Assembly (NCBI RefSeq): GCF_039954625.1
Contig: NZ_CP157199.1
Coordinates: 744,001 to 808,000 of the forward strand
From: Pontimicrobium sp. SW4
GTDB taxonomy: Bacteria; Bacteroidota; Bacteroidia; Flavobacteriales; Flavobacteriaceae
Length of the DNA stretch: 64,000 nt
Direction: 5' to 3'
Shown: positions 16,529 through 25,160 of the stretch, piece by piece
How positions within the stretch are numbered: the stretch's first letter is position 1
Layout of the letters: every line of letters begins with the position of its first letter
Position numbers and translations under genes: made by a program
The notes under the pieces: model-generated
The model's input: only the letters and a program-made list of their open reading frames with translations
What the model was told of the DNA's origin: nothing
Databases searched by the model: none

Positions 16529-17095
16529 ATGTTAGACTTAATATTACAATACGATACCGAACTTTTTTTATTTCTAAATAATCTAGGAAACACAACTTGG
16601 GATGGATTTTGGCTAGTAGTAACTAATAAGCTTACATTTATTCCTCTATATGCTGTGCTGTTATATTTAATTTATAAGCATTTAGGATGGAAAACCTCAT
16701 TATTATTGGTTTTGGTTATAGCTGGAATGATTACGTTTACTGATCAGATTACTAATTTATTTAAAGATAGTTTTCAGCGCCCAAGACCATGTAGAGTAAA
16801 TGACTTAGAAGGGTTAATACGCTATGTAGCTCCAAGGTGTGGTAAATATGGTTTCTTTTCTGGTCATTCATCTAACTCAATGGCAGCAGCAGTTTTTGCA
16901 GGGTTATTGTTGAGACCATATTATAAGAAGTTGATTTTTATACTCCTTTTTTGGAGTGCAGTTGTTGCATATAGTAGAATTTACGTAGGTGTTCATTATC
17001 CGTTAGATATTATTTGCGGACTCGCTTTTGGAGCTTTTGCAGGTTTTATATTTTATAAACTACAAATCTACCTTAGAAAGCGTTTTATTTCTTAG
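16529..17095 (+). CDS. PAP2-family phosphatase
   Basis: 188 aa membrane protein with about five helices. It has the three phosphatase motifs: KDSFQRPRPC (KxxxxxxRP), FFSGHSSNS (PSGH-like, with F for P) and SRIYVGVHYPLDI (SRxxxxxHxxxD). Such enzymes dephosphorylate lipid phosphates, for example undecaprenyl diphosphate, phosphatidylglycerol-phosphate or the 1-position of lipid A. It faces a lipid-sugar gene cluster, overlapping the convergent GT39 gene by 11 bases. A role in recycling the lipid carrier or trimming lipid A is plausible but unproved. Confidence 0.93.
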   Translation: MLDLILQYDTELFLFLNNLGNTTWDGFWLVVTNKLTFIPLYAVLLYLIYKHLGWKTSLLLVLVIAGMITFTDQITNLFKDSFQRPRPCRVNDLEGLIRYVAPRCGKYGFFSGHSSNSMAAAVFAGLLLRPYYKKLIFILLFWSAVVAYSRIYVGVHYPLDIICGLAFGAFAGFIFYKLQIYLRKRFIS

Positions 17096-18716
17096 TAAAG
17101 ATATAGAGCTTGCTTACCAATCTTTTTTTGTAACCTCTTTCTCCATTCGCTTTTCTATTAAGATTGAATACTTCTTTTGGTTGAATAATAAAGGTTTCTT
17201 CCAAGAATTGTAATTGGTGTTTTTCTAATTTTTTAGATAAAATCGCAAACTTGGATTCTGATGGAAAGTTATACGTTGAATCGGTATGTATTTGTGGGAT
17301 TTTTGTTCCAAATTGCCAAATCATTTCTGGTGCAACTCCGTTAAGCGAGTAGATAGATAAGTTTTCCTTCTCTAATTGCGATTTTAAGCTTGATATTGAA
17401 TTGTAACTTGCTGTTCCTTGAATTTTTGACAACGGTAAAACTGAAACCAATACAGCGACCATAAAGGCAATACTTAAATAAAAAACCTGTTTCATTTGTT
17501 TTCTTTTTAAGTTTAAAATTATTAGTATGCCAATAGTTAGTAAAACCACTGAAGCTAACAAAAACCATAACAAAATAGTTCCAGTTAAAAATGTACCAAT
17601 AGCAAATCCAACTAATGGGAACAATATACCTATACAAGCAATGAGTCCAAAGTTAAAATAGACAGGAATTGTTTCTTTTTTATCCTTGATATCTTTAAAT
17701 TTCCTAATTAAATATTCAATATAAAAACCTGTATTAATAGCCATTGGAATTAAAACTGGCATTAAATATCTCGACTTCTTTTCAGGAATTATAGATAGTA
17801 AGATAACTGCAAAAATGGTCCAGTAAAAGCTAAACCTATAAGCTTTTAAATTGCTCACTCTAGATTTCATATAAGGGTATAGTAAAGCAATAAACGCAGG
17901 AATTGTCCACAAGCCACTTTGTGTAAAGAAGCTCCAATAGTAATAAAATGGACGTACGTTATAACTTCCCCAATTTCCTGTTTCTTTAGAGGTAATTTCA
18001 TTAAAAGTTATTGGGTCTTCCAATCGCACATATAAATACCACCAACCACCAATAATTAGTGCTATGATAATAAAGGAGAAAATAGAAAATGTCTTTGCTC
18101 TTAAATTTTTGAATTTATAGCTGAATCCATAGGCTAATAAAAAAGGTAGTAATAAGGCATACAATGAAATTGGACCTTTACATAAAATGGACAATCCAAA
18201 AAATAGACCAGCTATTAAAGTGTGTTTCCAATAATTTGTCTTTTTTTCGAATAGTTGAAACAAATGTAAAATTGAAACAAGCATAAATCCGTGGGTAAAA
18301 ATATCCCATGGAGCTTCAATAATTATTCCTATAACGTAAAATGAGGTAATAGTTATAAAAGCATTTATTAATGCATGTGTTTTGTTGTTTAATAGTTTTA
18401 AGCTTAGTAGATAAGATGCAATTCCTGTAACTGCTACCATCAGTATTCCAGGGAGTCTTAAAGCAAATATATTTTTTATTCCAAAAAGTAAACCAGATAA
18501 AGCAGCTAGCCAACTTGGTAATGGTGGTTTTTGGTAGCGCGGTTTACCATTCATAGTGGTTAACAACCAGTTCCCATCATCAATCATTTCTCTAGCTGTA
18601 ATAAAATTGCGAGCCTCCATTATAGTTACATCAATTACATCGATATTAATGCAAAGCATTAATAACACAATTACAATAATTGACATAATTGGATGTTGCT
18701 CAATTTTATTCAGCAT
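17085..18716 (-). CDS. GT39 (ArnT/PMT-like) membrane glycosyltransferase
   Basis: 543 aa with about 11-12 helices. The periplasmic first loop shows the ArnT/PMT pattern EARNFITAREMIDDGNW...KPRYQKPPLPSWL, containing the acidic catalytic residue after helix 1. The enzyme would transfer a sugar from a polyprenyl-phosphate-sugar to lipid A or another periplasmic acceptor. It has a soluble C-terminal tail of about 110 residues after the last helices. Its 5' end overlaps the LAB_N gene by 11 bases, and the operon order is GT2, LAB_N, GT39. That set suggests synthesis, flipping and transfer of one lipid-linked sugar. Confidence 0.92.
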   Translation of the reverse strand: MLNKIEQHPIMSIIVIVLLMLCINIDVIDVTIMEARNFITAREMIDDGNWLLTTMNGKPRYQKPPLPSWLAALSGLLFGIKNIFALRLPGILMVAVTGIASYLLSLKLLNNKTHALINAFITITSFYVIGIIIEAPWDIFTHGFMLVSILHLFQLFEKKTNYWKHTLIAGLFFGLSILCKGPISLYALLLPFLLAYGFSYKFKNLRAKTFSIFSFIIIALIIGGWWYLYVRLEDPITFNEITSKETGNWGSYNVRPFYYYWSFFTQSGLWTIPAFIALLYPYMKSRVSNLKAYRFSFYWTIFAVILLSIIPEKKSRYLMPVLIPMAINTGFYIEYLIRKFKDIKDKKETIPVYFNFGLIACIGILFPLVGFAIGTFLTGTILLWFLLASVVLLTIGILIILNLKRKQMKQVFYLSIAFMVAVLVSVLPLSKIQGTASYNSISSLKSQLEKENLSIYSLNGVAPEMIWQFGTKIPQIHTDSTYNFPSESKFAILSKKLEKHQLQFLEETFIIQPKEVFNLNRKANGERGYKKRLVSKLYIFTKK

Positions 18717-19332
18717 CTTGTTTGTGTAAAATAACTAAGTTTCTAATATATATGATAGAGCCTAATAAATGACCAATAAATAACACAGGGTCTTCCCTAA
18801 TAATAGCATAGGTTAAAATTAAAACAGAGCCTACTAAGCTTAACAGCCAAAACCCTAAAGGTAGCGAAGACGATTTTTTATATTCGGAATATAACCATTG
18901 ATATACAAAACGTAATGTGAAAATCACTTGCGAAATAATTCCAAGCCATAGTAACCATAATGGAATAGCTTCATTTCTAAATAGCACATCTCTATCAATC
19001 ACATTATTATTAAAATAATAAATTGCTATAAGAATAGGAAAACTATACAAAAACCATCTTATAGCCCAATGAAATTTTTGCCATTCATTTTGTAATTGAA
19101 GGTTTCGTATATAAATAAAATAGGTTAGAGTTTGACCTAACATGATTGCAAAATCATCTCTTAAATAACCATAAATAAATAATAGGAATGAAGCAATTAA
19201 ACTCAATGTCCAAAACAGTGTTGGCGTAATTACTTTACGTTGTTTTTCCGAAGTAATCCACTGCACTACTAATCTAGAAGAAAATAAGATTTGGGCAATA
19301 AATCCAATAGTATATATTAGCCAATCACTCAT
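18706..19332 (-). CDS. Tandem LAB_N domain membrane protein
   Basis: 208 aa, six to seven helices. It carries two copies of the lipid-A-disaccharide-synthase N-terminal domain (PF07578). The first is FSSRLVVQWITSEK...FWTLSLIASFLLFIYGYLRDD...YFIYIRNL; the second is FTLRFVYQWLYSEY...FWLLSLVGSVLILTYAIIRED...IIYIRNL. It lacks the LpxB glycosyltransferase part, so it is not a disaccharide synthase. The short repeated helical units resemble PQ-loop/SWEET-type carriers, which makes a lipid-sugar flippase role possible. Its start overlaps the GT2 stop by one base, and its end overlaps the GT39 gene. Confidence 0.9.
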   Translation of the reverse strand: MSDWLIYTIGFIAQILFSSRLVVQWITSEKQRKVITPTLFWTLSLIASFLLFIYGYLRDDFAIMLGQTLTYFIYIRNLQLQNEWQKFHWAIRWFLYSFPILIAIYYFNNNVIDRDVLFRNEAIPLWLLWLGIISQVIFTLRFVYQWLYSEYKKSSSLPLGFWLLSLVGSVLILTYAIIREDPVLFIGHLLGSIIYIRNLVILHKQDAE

Positions 19333-20045
19333 TAACCTTTTTTGCTAACATCATAGTTAATGTACTTTCGTTTCATCCATAAATAAGCAAAACAATCGCT
19401 TAAAGGTCCTAACAATCTGTTCCATAAACCAAATTTTGCTTCTCCAGCAATACGCGGAAAATGCTGCACAGGAATTTGAATGATTTTTCCATTTTGCAAC
19501 AAAATCATTGCGGGCAAAAAACGATGTAAACCTTTAAACATAGGGATACGTTTTGCATACGCTGTTTTAATCACTTTTAAAGGACATCCAGTGTCATCCA
19601 TCCCGTCATGTGTAAAAGCGCGTCTGATACCATTGGCAATTTTAGACGACATGTTTTTCACGAAAGAGTCTTTTCGATTTGCTCTAACGCCTGTTACTAA
19701 ATCGTATTCACCAATCTGTTCAAGTAATAAATTAAAATCCTCTGGAGCTGTTTGTAAATCGGAATCTATATAACCAACTAATTCGGTCTCAGTATAATCA
19801 AAACCTGCTTTAATAGCTGCACTTAAGCCTCTATTTTCTTTAAAACTTATATAGTTGAAATTAGGATTTCTATTGCAAATATTTTCTATAAGTTCTTGGC
19901 TCCTATCCTTAGAACCATCATTAACAAACAAAATACAGGTAGGAACAGAGGCTTTCTTAGAGTATTCCAGTAGTTCACTTTCTACGCGTTCCAGATTATC
20001 TTCTTCATTATAAACAGGAACAACGATAGTAAATTGGTAATCCAT
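19332..20045 (-). CDS. Glycosyltransferase family 2, polyprenyl-phosphate sugar synthase-like
   Basis: 237 aa GT-A enzyme of the DPM1/ArnC/RgtE type. It opens FTIVVPVYNEEDNL and has VNDGSKDRS, NRGLSAAIKAGFDY, the metal-binding YIDSDLQ and DTGCPLK, the last a typical acceptor-side motif. Unlike ArnC it lacks C-terminal membrane helices. It should move a sugar from a nucleotide donor to undecaprenyl phosphate on the cytoplasmic face. It is first in the overlapping trio GT2, LAB_N, GT39, with a promoter-like box 19 bases upstream. Confidence 0.9.
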   Translation of the reverse strand: MDYQFTIVVPVYNEEDNLERVESELLEYSKKASVPTCILFVNDGSKDRSQELIENICNRNPNFNYISFKENRGLSAAIKAGFDYTETELVGYIDSDLQTAPEDFNLLLEQIGEYDLVTGVRANRKDSFVKNMSSKIANGIRRAFTHDGMDDTGCPLKVIKTAYAKRIPMFKGLHRFLPAMILLQNGKIIQIPVQHFPRIAGEAKFGLWNRLLGPLSDCFAYLWMKRKYINYDVSKKG

Positions 20046-20064
20046 TCAAATTAGTTTTGTGCTA

Positions 20065-20072
20065 CAAAAGTA
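20065..20072 (-). promoter_or_regulatory. Predicted -7 promoter box of the GT2-LAB_N-GT39 operon
   Basis: The minus strand reads TACTTTTG, a TAnnTTTG match, 19 bases before the GT2 ATG. An imperfect hairpin (ATTCT...AGAAT) follows it at 20072-20085. Confidence 0.35.
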
Positions 20073-20150
20073 TTCTTTTTTAGAATAAATATCTTGCTTG
20101 ATGATTTAAATATAAAAAGATAGTAAATTGCGTCATCAAAAATGTATTTA

Positions 20151-21089
20151 ATGAAAATTCTTGTTACTGGTGCTGTTGGTTTTATTGGTTCTCATACTGC
20201 AGAAAGGTTAAGCGAATTAGGGCACGACGTAGTTGGTGTGGATAATTTTAGCGATTATTATGATCTTGAATTGAAACAAATGAATGCAAATTCGATCAAG
20301 GAAAAAGGCGTTGAAATAATCAATATAGATTTGAGAGACGAAAATATTTCTGATGCTTTACCTTTAGATATAGACTATATTTTTCATTTTGCTGCGCAAC
20401 CAGGAATTTCAATAACATCTACTTTTGAAGATTACTTTACCAATAATATAATTGCCACCAAGAATATTATAGATTATGTGCAAAAGTGTAAAAACTTTAA
20501 AATGTTTGTAAATATTGGCACTTCTTCAATTTATGGTTTGGAAGCCACTTTTACCGAAGATGTTGCGCCAAAACCAGCATCTCATTATGGTGTTACAAAA
20601 TTAGCTGCTGAGCAATTGGTACTTCAAAAAAGTAGAGAAAACATATTTAAAGCATGTTCATTAAGGTTGTACTCTGTTATTGGACCAAGAGAACGACCTG
20701 AAAAAATGTATACCAAGTTGATTGCTTGTGGAATTAATAATCGAGCATTTACTTTATATGAAGGTAGCGACAAACATTTACGAAGTTTTACGTATGTAGG
20801 TGATATTGTGGATGGTATTGTTAGTGTAATAGGAAACGAAGCCATAGTAAATGGTGGGATTATTAATTTAGGAACCGAGGTAGAACACACCACACAAGAA
20901 GGTATTGAAGCTGTAGAAAAAGTTCTTGGAAAATCCATTCAAATTGAAATTGTTGAGAAAAGGGCAGGAGACCAATCTCGCACAAAAGCTAATATTGATA
21001 AGGCTAGAAAGCTGCTAAACTATAATCCGCAAACGACATTATTGGAAAGTGTGAGGCATCAAGTTAATTGGTATAAAGCTAATTTTTAG
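20151..21089 (+). CDS. NAD-dependent epimerase, UDP-glucuronate 4-epimerase-like
   Basis: 312 aa from the ATG at 20151; an ATG at 20142 adds MYL and is also possible. It is an extended SDR: Rossmann motif TGAVGFIGSH (Val for the usual Gly/Ala), IFHFAAQPG, TSSIYG and catalytic YGVTK. The early block VDNFSDYYDLELK closely resembles UDP-glucuronate 4-epimerases (VDNxNDYYDxxLK), which make UDP-galacturonate. It is the only plus-strand gene inside the lipid-sugar cluster, so it may supply the nucleotide sugar for one of the GT2 enzymes. The substrate is inferred from similarity recalled, not tested. Confidence 0.9.
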   Translation: MKILVTGAVGFIGSHTAERLSELGHDVVGVDNFSDYYDLELKQMNANSIKEKGVEIINIDLRDENISDALPLDIDYIFHFAAQPGISITSTFEDYFTNNIIATKNIIDYVQKCKNFKMFVNIGTSSIYGLEATFTEDVAPKPASHYGVTKLAAEQLVLQKSRENIFKACSLRLYSVIGPRERPEKMYTKLIACGINNRAFTLYEGSDKHLRSFTYVGDIVDGIVSVIGNEAIVNGGIINLGTEVEHTTQEGIEAVEKVLGKSIQIEIVEKRAGDQSRTKANIDKARKLLNYNPQTTLLESVRHQVNWYKANF

Positions 21090-21095
21090 AACGCT

Positions 21096-22511
21096 TTATT
21101 TTTCAAACATAAATACCGAAGTCCTTTTAATAGAATCTATTCTCACCATTTTTTCTTGAAATTTATTAGGAACGGTTTTAATTTTTTTATGTCTTATTAG
21201 CATGATGAATTTATCATGCGAATTGTATATAGAATCAATGGATGTCTCTTTTATTACTTTTATATCACCACTTGAATAAAATCTACTTGAATAAGATTTT
21301 TTTTCCCAATAATAAATAGGTGTGTTCGGGTCATTTTCTATTAATTTCTCAACAATATATTTGTCGGTGTTTAAATCTTCTAACAATTTGTCATCACCAA
21401 ACGCCACAACACAAGTCGCTACTATCACTAAAAATGGAAAAATTGAACCTAGAATAAATAGCAACTTTTTGTTTTTAAACTCATGCCAATAATATACCAT
21501 TAATAAGGCAATTGGTATGGTAACAGGTAAGGTGTAAGTATGTAGTATGTTTTTTGAGGCTGTAAAGAAAAAAGGAGTCCATAATAACCATAAAACCAAG
21601 AATGATACCCATTTATTTTTAAGAATAGTTTTACGCTCTTTCCATAGTTTAATAAGCACAAATTGTATCCAAGGAAAAGAAAAAACCAGTAAAAACACCC
21701 AAATCATTCCTAAAGGTTGCCTGTGACCACTGCCATATAAATCTCCTTCCCAGCCTGATACTACAAAGCGCTTAAAATGTTCACCAACAATGAAGTAATC
21801 TAAAAACCCAGGTGACCTATTTTCAGCAAATAAGTACCAAGGCAAAGCAATAGCGATTGTGATTAATATACCAGTTAACCAAGGTATTTTATTCCAAACT
21901 TTTTTTATAGATACTTTTTGAATGAATAACCAAATAAATAAAGGTGGTGCCGTTAATACTAAAACTATAGGTCCTTTTGATAGTAATCCTAGAGCTATAG
22001 AAATAAAGAATAAGTAATTCCAAAAGCTTCGCTTTTCATTTTCAATAGATTTCCAAAACGAAATCATAATTAAGGTAATAGAAAGACATAAAACAGCATC
22101 AGTAGACACAACACCTGCGTGTAATAAAAACTCTGGAGTGGTTAGCAAAATAAACGCTGGTAAATAAAAACTCTTACCAGCTTGCTTTACAAATTTACCT
22201 AGTATAAAAACCAATAATAAACAAACTAAAAAATAGGGTAATCTAGCAGCAATTTCATTCACTCCAAATACTTGATAGCTAGCAGCCGATAACCAAGTTG
22301 ACAAAGGAGGTTTCGCCCAGAATGGCACACCATAATCTATTTGTAATACTACCCAATCTTGAGTCTCGTACATTAGGCGAGCTATTTCAGAGTATCTTGA
22401 TTCGGTTTTATCTAACAATGGAATAAGTCCAGTTAAAATAAATCGTAAAGCAATAATGACAATTATTGAATAAAAAATATAAGCAGATTGTTGTTTAGCG
22501 TTTTTGAGCAT
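21096..22511 (-). CDS. GT39 (ArnT-like) membrane glycosyltransferase, second copy
   Basis: 471 aa, about 11 helices. The first periplasmic loop reads DKTESRYSEIARLMYETQDW...PFWAKPPLSTWLSA, the ArnT/PMT pattern with acidic catalytic candidates. It is only distantly related to the copy at 17085-18716 and has a shorter soluble tail. It follows its GT2 partner (22514-23287) by 2 bases, forming a two-gene unit without a LAB_N protein. It should transfer a polyprenyl-phosphate-linked sugar to lipid A or another periplasmic glycan. The exact sugar and acceptor are unknown. Confidence 0.92.
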   Translation of the reverse strand: MLKNAKQQSAYIFYSIIVIIALRFILTGLIPLLDKTESRYSEIARLMYETQDWVVLQIDYGVPFWAKPPLSTWLSAASYQVFGVNEIAARLPYFLVCLLLVFILGKFVKQAGKSFYLPAFILLTTPEFLLHAGVVSTDAVLCLSITLIMISFWKSIENEKRSFWNYLFFISIALGLLSKGPIVLVLTAPPLFIWLFIQKVSIKKVWNKIPWLTGILITIAIALPWYLFAENRSPGFLDYFIVGEHFKRFVVSGWEGDLYGSGHRQPLGMIWVFLLVFSFPWIQFVLIKLWKERKTILKNKWVSFLVLWLLWTPFFFTASKNILHTYTLPVTIPIALLMVYYWHEFKNKKLLFILGSIFPFLVIVATCVVAFGDDKLLEDLNTDKYIVEKLIENDPNTPIYYWEKKSYSSRFYSSGDIKVIKETSIDSIYNSHDKFIMLIRHKKIKTVPNKFQEKMVRIDSIKRTSVFMFEK

Positions 22512-22513
22512 GA

Positions 22514-23287
22514 TTATTTTCTTGAAGCTTTACATACTTTGTTAATCTTATATAAATCTACCCAAAGTTTAAAAAAATAGGTCAGTTTAACTTTAGAATC
22601 TCCTTGATCTATCCACCTTTTTAGCGGTATTTCCAATATGTGGTTGGTAGCTTGGTCAACTCCATAATGCACCATTAATCTATTAAAGATTTCAACATCA
22701 AATAACCATTTTGAAATAAAAGGGTTCTTAAAAGCGACTTTAGAAAGCTCTTTGGTAAACAGTTTACAACCACATTGCGTGTCGTACACTTTTAAGTCTA
22801 AAATATTGGAGATGGCAGTAGCAATAATTCTACCAATTAAAAAGCGTGATTGACTACGTTTAATAGTTGAACCAACTTTCATAATTCTTGAACCAAATAC
22901 AAAATGTATAGATTCGTTAAAATAAGAAGTAAGGGACAAACATTCTTCCAGTGAGGTCGCTAAATCTGCATCTAAGTATGCAATATAAGTGAAACTATAA
23001 TTGTTATTACATTCTGCTATTGCAGTCCTAATGGCTTCAGCTTTCCCAACATTTTGGGTACAATTTATTACTGCTATGTTTTCTGGATAAGTTTCTTGAA
23101 AACCAGCTAGAATATTAGCTGTGTTATCTGTTGAGCCATCATTTACAAAACATAGTAAAACATTAGAGTGATTATTTATAAAATTGAAATAGGCTTTTCT
23201 GTCAAGCCCTTTTTCTTCATTATAACACGGAATTACAATACAAATTTCAAAGGAAGTATCAGCTAAATTGCTCATAAATAATAGCAA
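22514..23287 (-). CDS. Glycosyltransferase family 2, dolichyl-P-glucose synthase-like
   Basis: 257 aa. It has CIVIPCYNEEKGL, VNDGSTDNT, QNVGKAEAIRTAI, YLDADLATS (metal site) and YDTQCGCKLF, the pattern of ALG5-like enzymes that load glucose or a related sugar onto a polyprenyl phosphate. There is no strong membrane helix; the C-terminal 50 residues are basic and aromatic. An alternative start 12 bases downstream (MSNLADTS) is possible. It forms a two-gene unit with the downstream GT39. Confidence 0.9.
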   Translation of the reverse strand: MLLFMSNLADTSFEICIVIPCYNEEKGLDRKAYFNFINNHSNVLLCFVNDGSTDNTANILAGFQETYPENIAVINCTQNVGKAEAIRTAIAECNNNYSFTYIAYLDADLATSLEECLSLTSYFNESIHFVFGSRIMKVGSTIKRSQSRFLIGRIIATAISNILDLKVYDTQCGCKLFTKELSKVAFKNPFISKWLFDVEIFNRLMVHYGVDQATNHILEIPLKRWIDQGDSKVKLTYFFKLWVDLYKINKVCKASRK

Positions 23288-23318
23288 AAATTTAAAGGCG
23301 CAAGGTAATCAAAAAAGG

Positions 23319-24398
23319 TTAGATTAATTTTAGTAATTCTTCGGCAGCAGTAAAAGGTGTTGTTTTACTTTCCTCAATTAGTTTAAGCTGTTTCTGTAAT
23401 TCAATTTTTATGGTTTTATTATTATAAAAATCAAATTTTAATTGTTCTTCAATGGTTTGAAGTAGCCAGAATTTATTTTGTTCTTGTCTTTTTTTTGGGA
23501 AGTAATTATTTTTAATTGTGATATTGATGTATTTCATTATCATAGTCCACACATTTTCAACCCCTTCATTATTTAAAGCGCTGCACATTGATACTGGAGG
23601 CGACCAAGACGATTCTTTTTCAGGATATAAATGCAAAGCTCTTGTAAATTCAACCTTAGCAAGTTTTGCACGCTTTAGGTTATCTCCATCAGCTTTATTT
23701 ATAACTATGGCATCAGCCATTTCAATAATACCACGTTTAATTCCTTGCAATTCATCACCAGCTCCAGAGAGCTTTAGAAGTAAAAAGAAATCTACCATAC
23801 TATGTACAGTTGTTTCGCTTTGACCAACACCAACAGTTTCTATAATGATAGTGTCAAAACCAGCAGCTTCACAAAGAATAATAGTTTCTCTAGTTTTTCT
23901 TGCAACACCACCAAGTGATTCACCAGAAGCAGAAGGTCTTATATATACGTTAGTCTCTTTTACAAGATCTATCATACGTGTTTTATCACCTAAGATACTT
24001 CCTTTGGTTATGGAGCTACTTGGGTCAACAGCTAATACTGCTATTTTTTTATTTAATGTAATTAGGTGTTTTCCTAAAGCTTCTATAAACGTGCTTTTGC
24101 CAACTCCTGGAACACCAGTAATTCCTAATCTCACAGAGTTATTAGCGTAAGGTAAACATCCTTTAATAATGGAATTTGCTTTCTTTAAATGTTCAGGGTT
24201 TTTACTCTCAACCAAAGTAATGGCTCTGCTTAATGCCGTAATATTTCCTTTTAAAATATCCTGTATTAATTCTTTGGCGCTTGGCTGTGTTTTGCGTTTA
24301 GAAACTACCTTAGAGATTGCAGTATCATCAGTAATTTCTGGTTCAGGAATGCCTTTTTTTTCCTCTAATGCTGAGTTGTATTTTCGTTTTTTTTGCAA
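23319..24398 (-). CDS. meaB: Methylmalonyl-CoA mutase-associated GTPase MeaB
   Basis: 359 aa G3E-type GTPase that guards and reloads adenosylcobalamin-dependent methylmalonyl-CoA mutase. G1 is GVPGVGKST, DPSSSITKGSILGDKTRM is a MeaB hallmark, the switch region shows RPSASGESLGGVARKT, G3 is IIETVGVGQSE and G4 is NKADG. A basic N-terminal extension of about 45 residues precedes the core. It starts 1 base before the DUF2911 gene ends, so the two are probably co-transcribed. A PduO-type cobalamin adenosyltransferase at 31756 fits the same B12 pathway, though the mutase is outside the window. Confidence 0.95.
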   Translation of the reverse strand: MQKKRKYNSALEEKKGIPEPEITDDTAISKVVSKRKTQPSAKELIQDILKGNITALSRAITLVESKNPEHLKKANSIIKGCLPYANNSVRLGITGVPGVGKSTFIEALGKHLITLNKKIAVLAVDPSSSITKGSILGDKTRMIDLVKETNVYIRPSASGESLGGVARKTRETIILCEAAGFDTIIIETVGVGQSETTVHSMVDFFLLLKLSGAGDELQGIKRGIIEMADAIVINKADGDNLKRAKLAKVEFTRALHLYPEKESSWSPPVSMCSALNNEGVENVWTMIMKYINITIKNNYFPKKRQEQNKFWLLQTIEEQLKFDFYNNKTIKIELQKQLKLIEESKTTPFTAAEELLKLI

Positions 24399-24399
24399 A

Positions 24400-24957
24400 C
24401 TATTGATTTAACGGAACAGCAATTTTTACATTGTCCCAAGCCATAGTTAAAGATAGGTTATCTGTAGAATTATCAAAAGCAATTGTGAATTGTTCTACAG
24501 TATTTGGAATTTTCTGTACAGGAACCTCAATTTTTATAGCATCAAATTCAGGGTCTCTCATTGCTTGCATTGCATCATTAACTCCCCAAGGGTATTGTTT
24601 AGAATTAAAAATAACTTGCCAGGTTTCTTCACTAGGAATCGTCCAAAGGGTATATTTTCCAGCAGTTAAATAATCATTTCCAATTTTTAAAGGTTCATTG
24701 GTTTCAAAGGTTGTGGCTTCATTGGCACCTGTACGCCAAACTTTATTGTATGATACTAATCCACCAAAAATATTACGATCCCTTTTAGAGGGTCTATTAT
24801 AAAATACTTCAAGTTCTAAATCGTTAAGTTTAAACTCAACAGTATCTTTTGGGCTTAAAGGTTTCTTTAAAATATCACCATTAATGTAAGCATACAAAAA
24901 TATGCCTACAGCAACCAAAAGCAAAACAAAAATGAGACCCTTTAAAAACTTATTCAT
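24400..24957 (-). CDS. DUF2911 domain-containing exported protein
   Basis: 185 aa with an N-terminal hydrophobic anchor (LIFVLLLVAVGIFLYAY, residues 8-24). The DUF2911 core follows: VEFKLNDLELEVFYNRPSKRDRNIFG, KVWRTGANEATTF, LTAGKYTLWTIP and the closing LSLTMAWDNVKIAVPL. Family members are predicted periplasmic or membrane-anchored beta-rich proteins of unknown function. It precedes meaB on the minus strand with 1 base between them and is divergent from the sigma-factor operon. Confidence 0.93.
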   Translation of the reverse strand: MNKFLKGLIFVLLLVAVGIFLYAYINGDILKKPLSPKDTVEFKLNDLELEVFYNRPSKRDRNIFGGLVSYNKVWRTGANEATTFETNEPLKIGNDYLTAGKYTLWTIPSEETWQVIFNSKQYPWGVNDAMQAMRDPEFDAIKIEVPVQKIPNTVEQFTIAFDNSTDNLSLTMAWDNVKIAVPLNQ

Positions 24958-25052
24958 TCGAAATAAAATTTGAAATTAATTAGAAGTAGCTTTAACTTGA
25001 ACGCTAAGTTATTACACTTTGTTTTAATTTCTAAAAAAAATAACCAGCTTTT

Positions 25053-25078
25053 TGCAACAACTATATTTTTATGTCGTC
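25053..25078 (+). promoter_or_regulatory. Predicted ECF-type promoter of the sigma factor operon
   Basis: TGCAAC (25053-25058), a 16-base spacer and CGTC (25075-25078) form the classic bipartite layout of promoters read by ECF sigma factors (AAC in the -35, CGTC-like -10). It lies 82 bases before the GTG of the ECF gene, consistent with self-activation. It does not match the housekeeping TTG/TAnnTTTG pattern. Confidence 0.6.
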
Positions 25079-25130
25079 TTTTAGTTGAATTCGAATTGAT
25101 TTAAACAAAATAATACCTAATATTAGTATT

Positions 25131-25160
25131 ATGACACGAACTAACCAAAACATCAATTAG
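25131..25160 (+). other. Possible leader peptide ORF before the sigma factor
   Basis: An ATG at 25131 opens a nine-codon ORF (MTRTNQNIN) whose TAG stop shares its last G with the GTG start of the sigma factor (TAGTG). It sits directly after an imperfect palindrome, AATACcTAATATTAGTATT (25112-25130). The arrangement would permit translational coupling. It may be chance. Confidence 0.3.
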
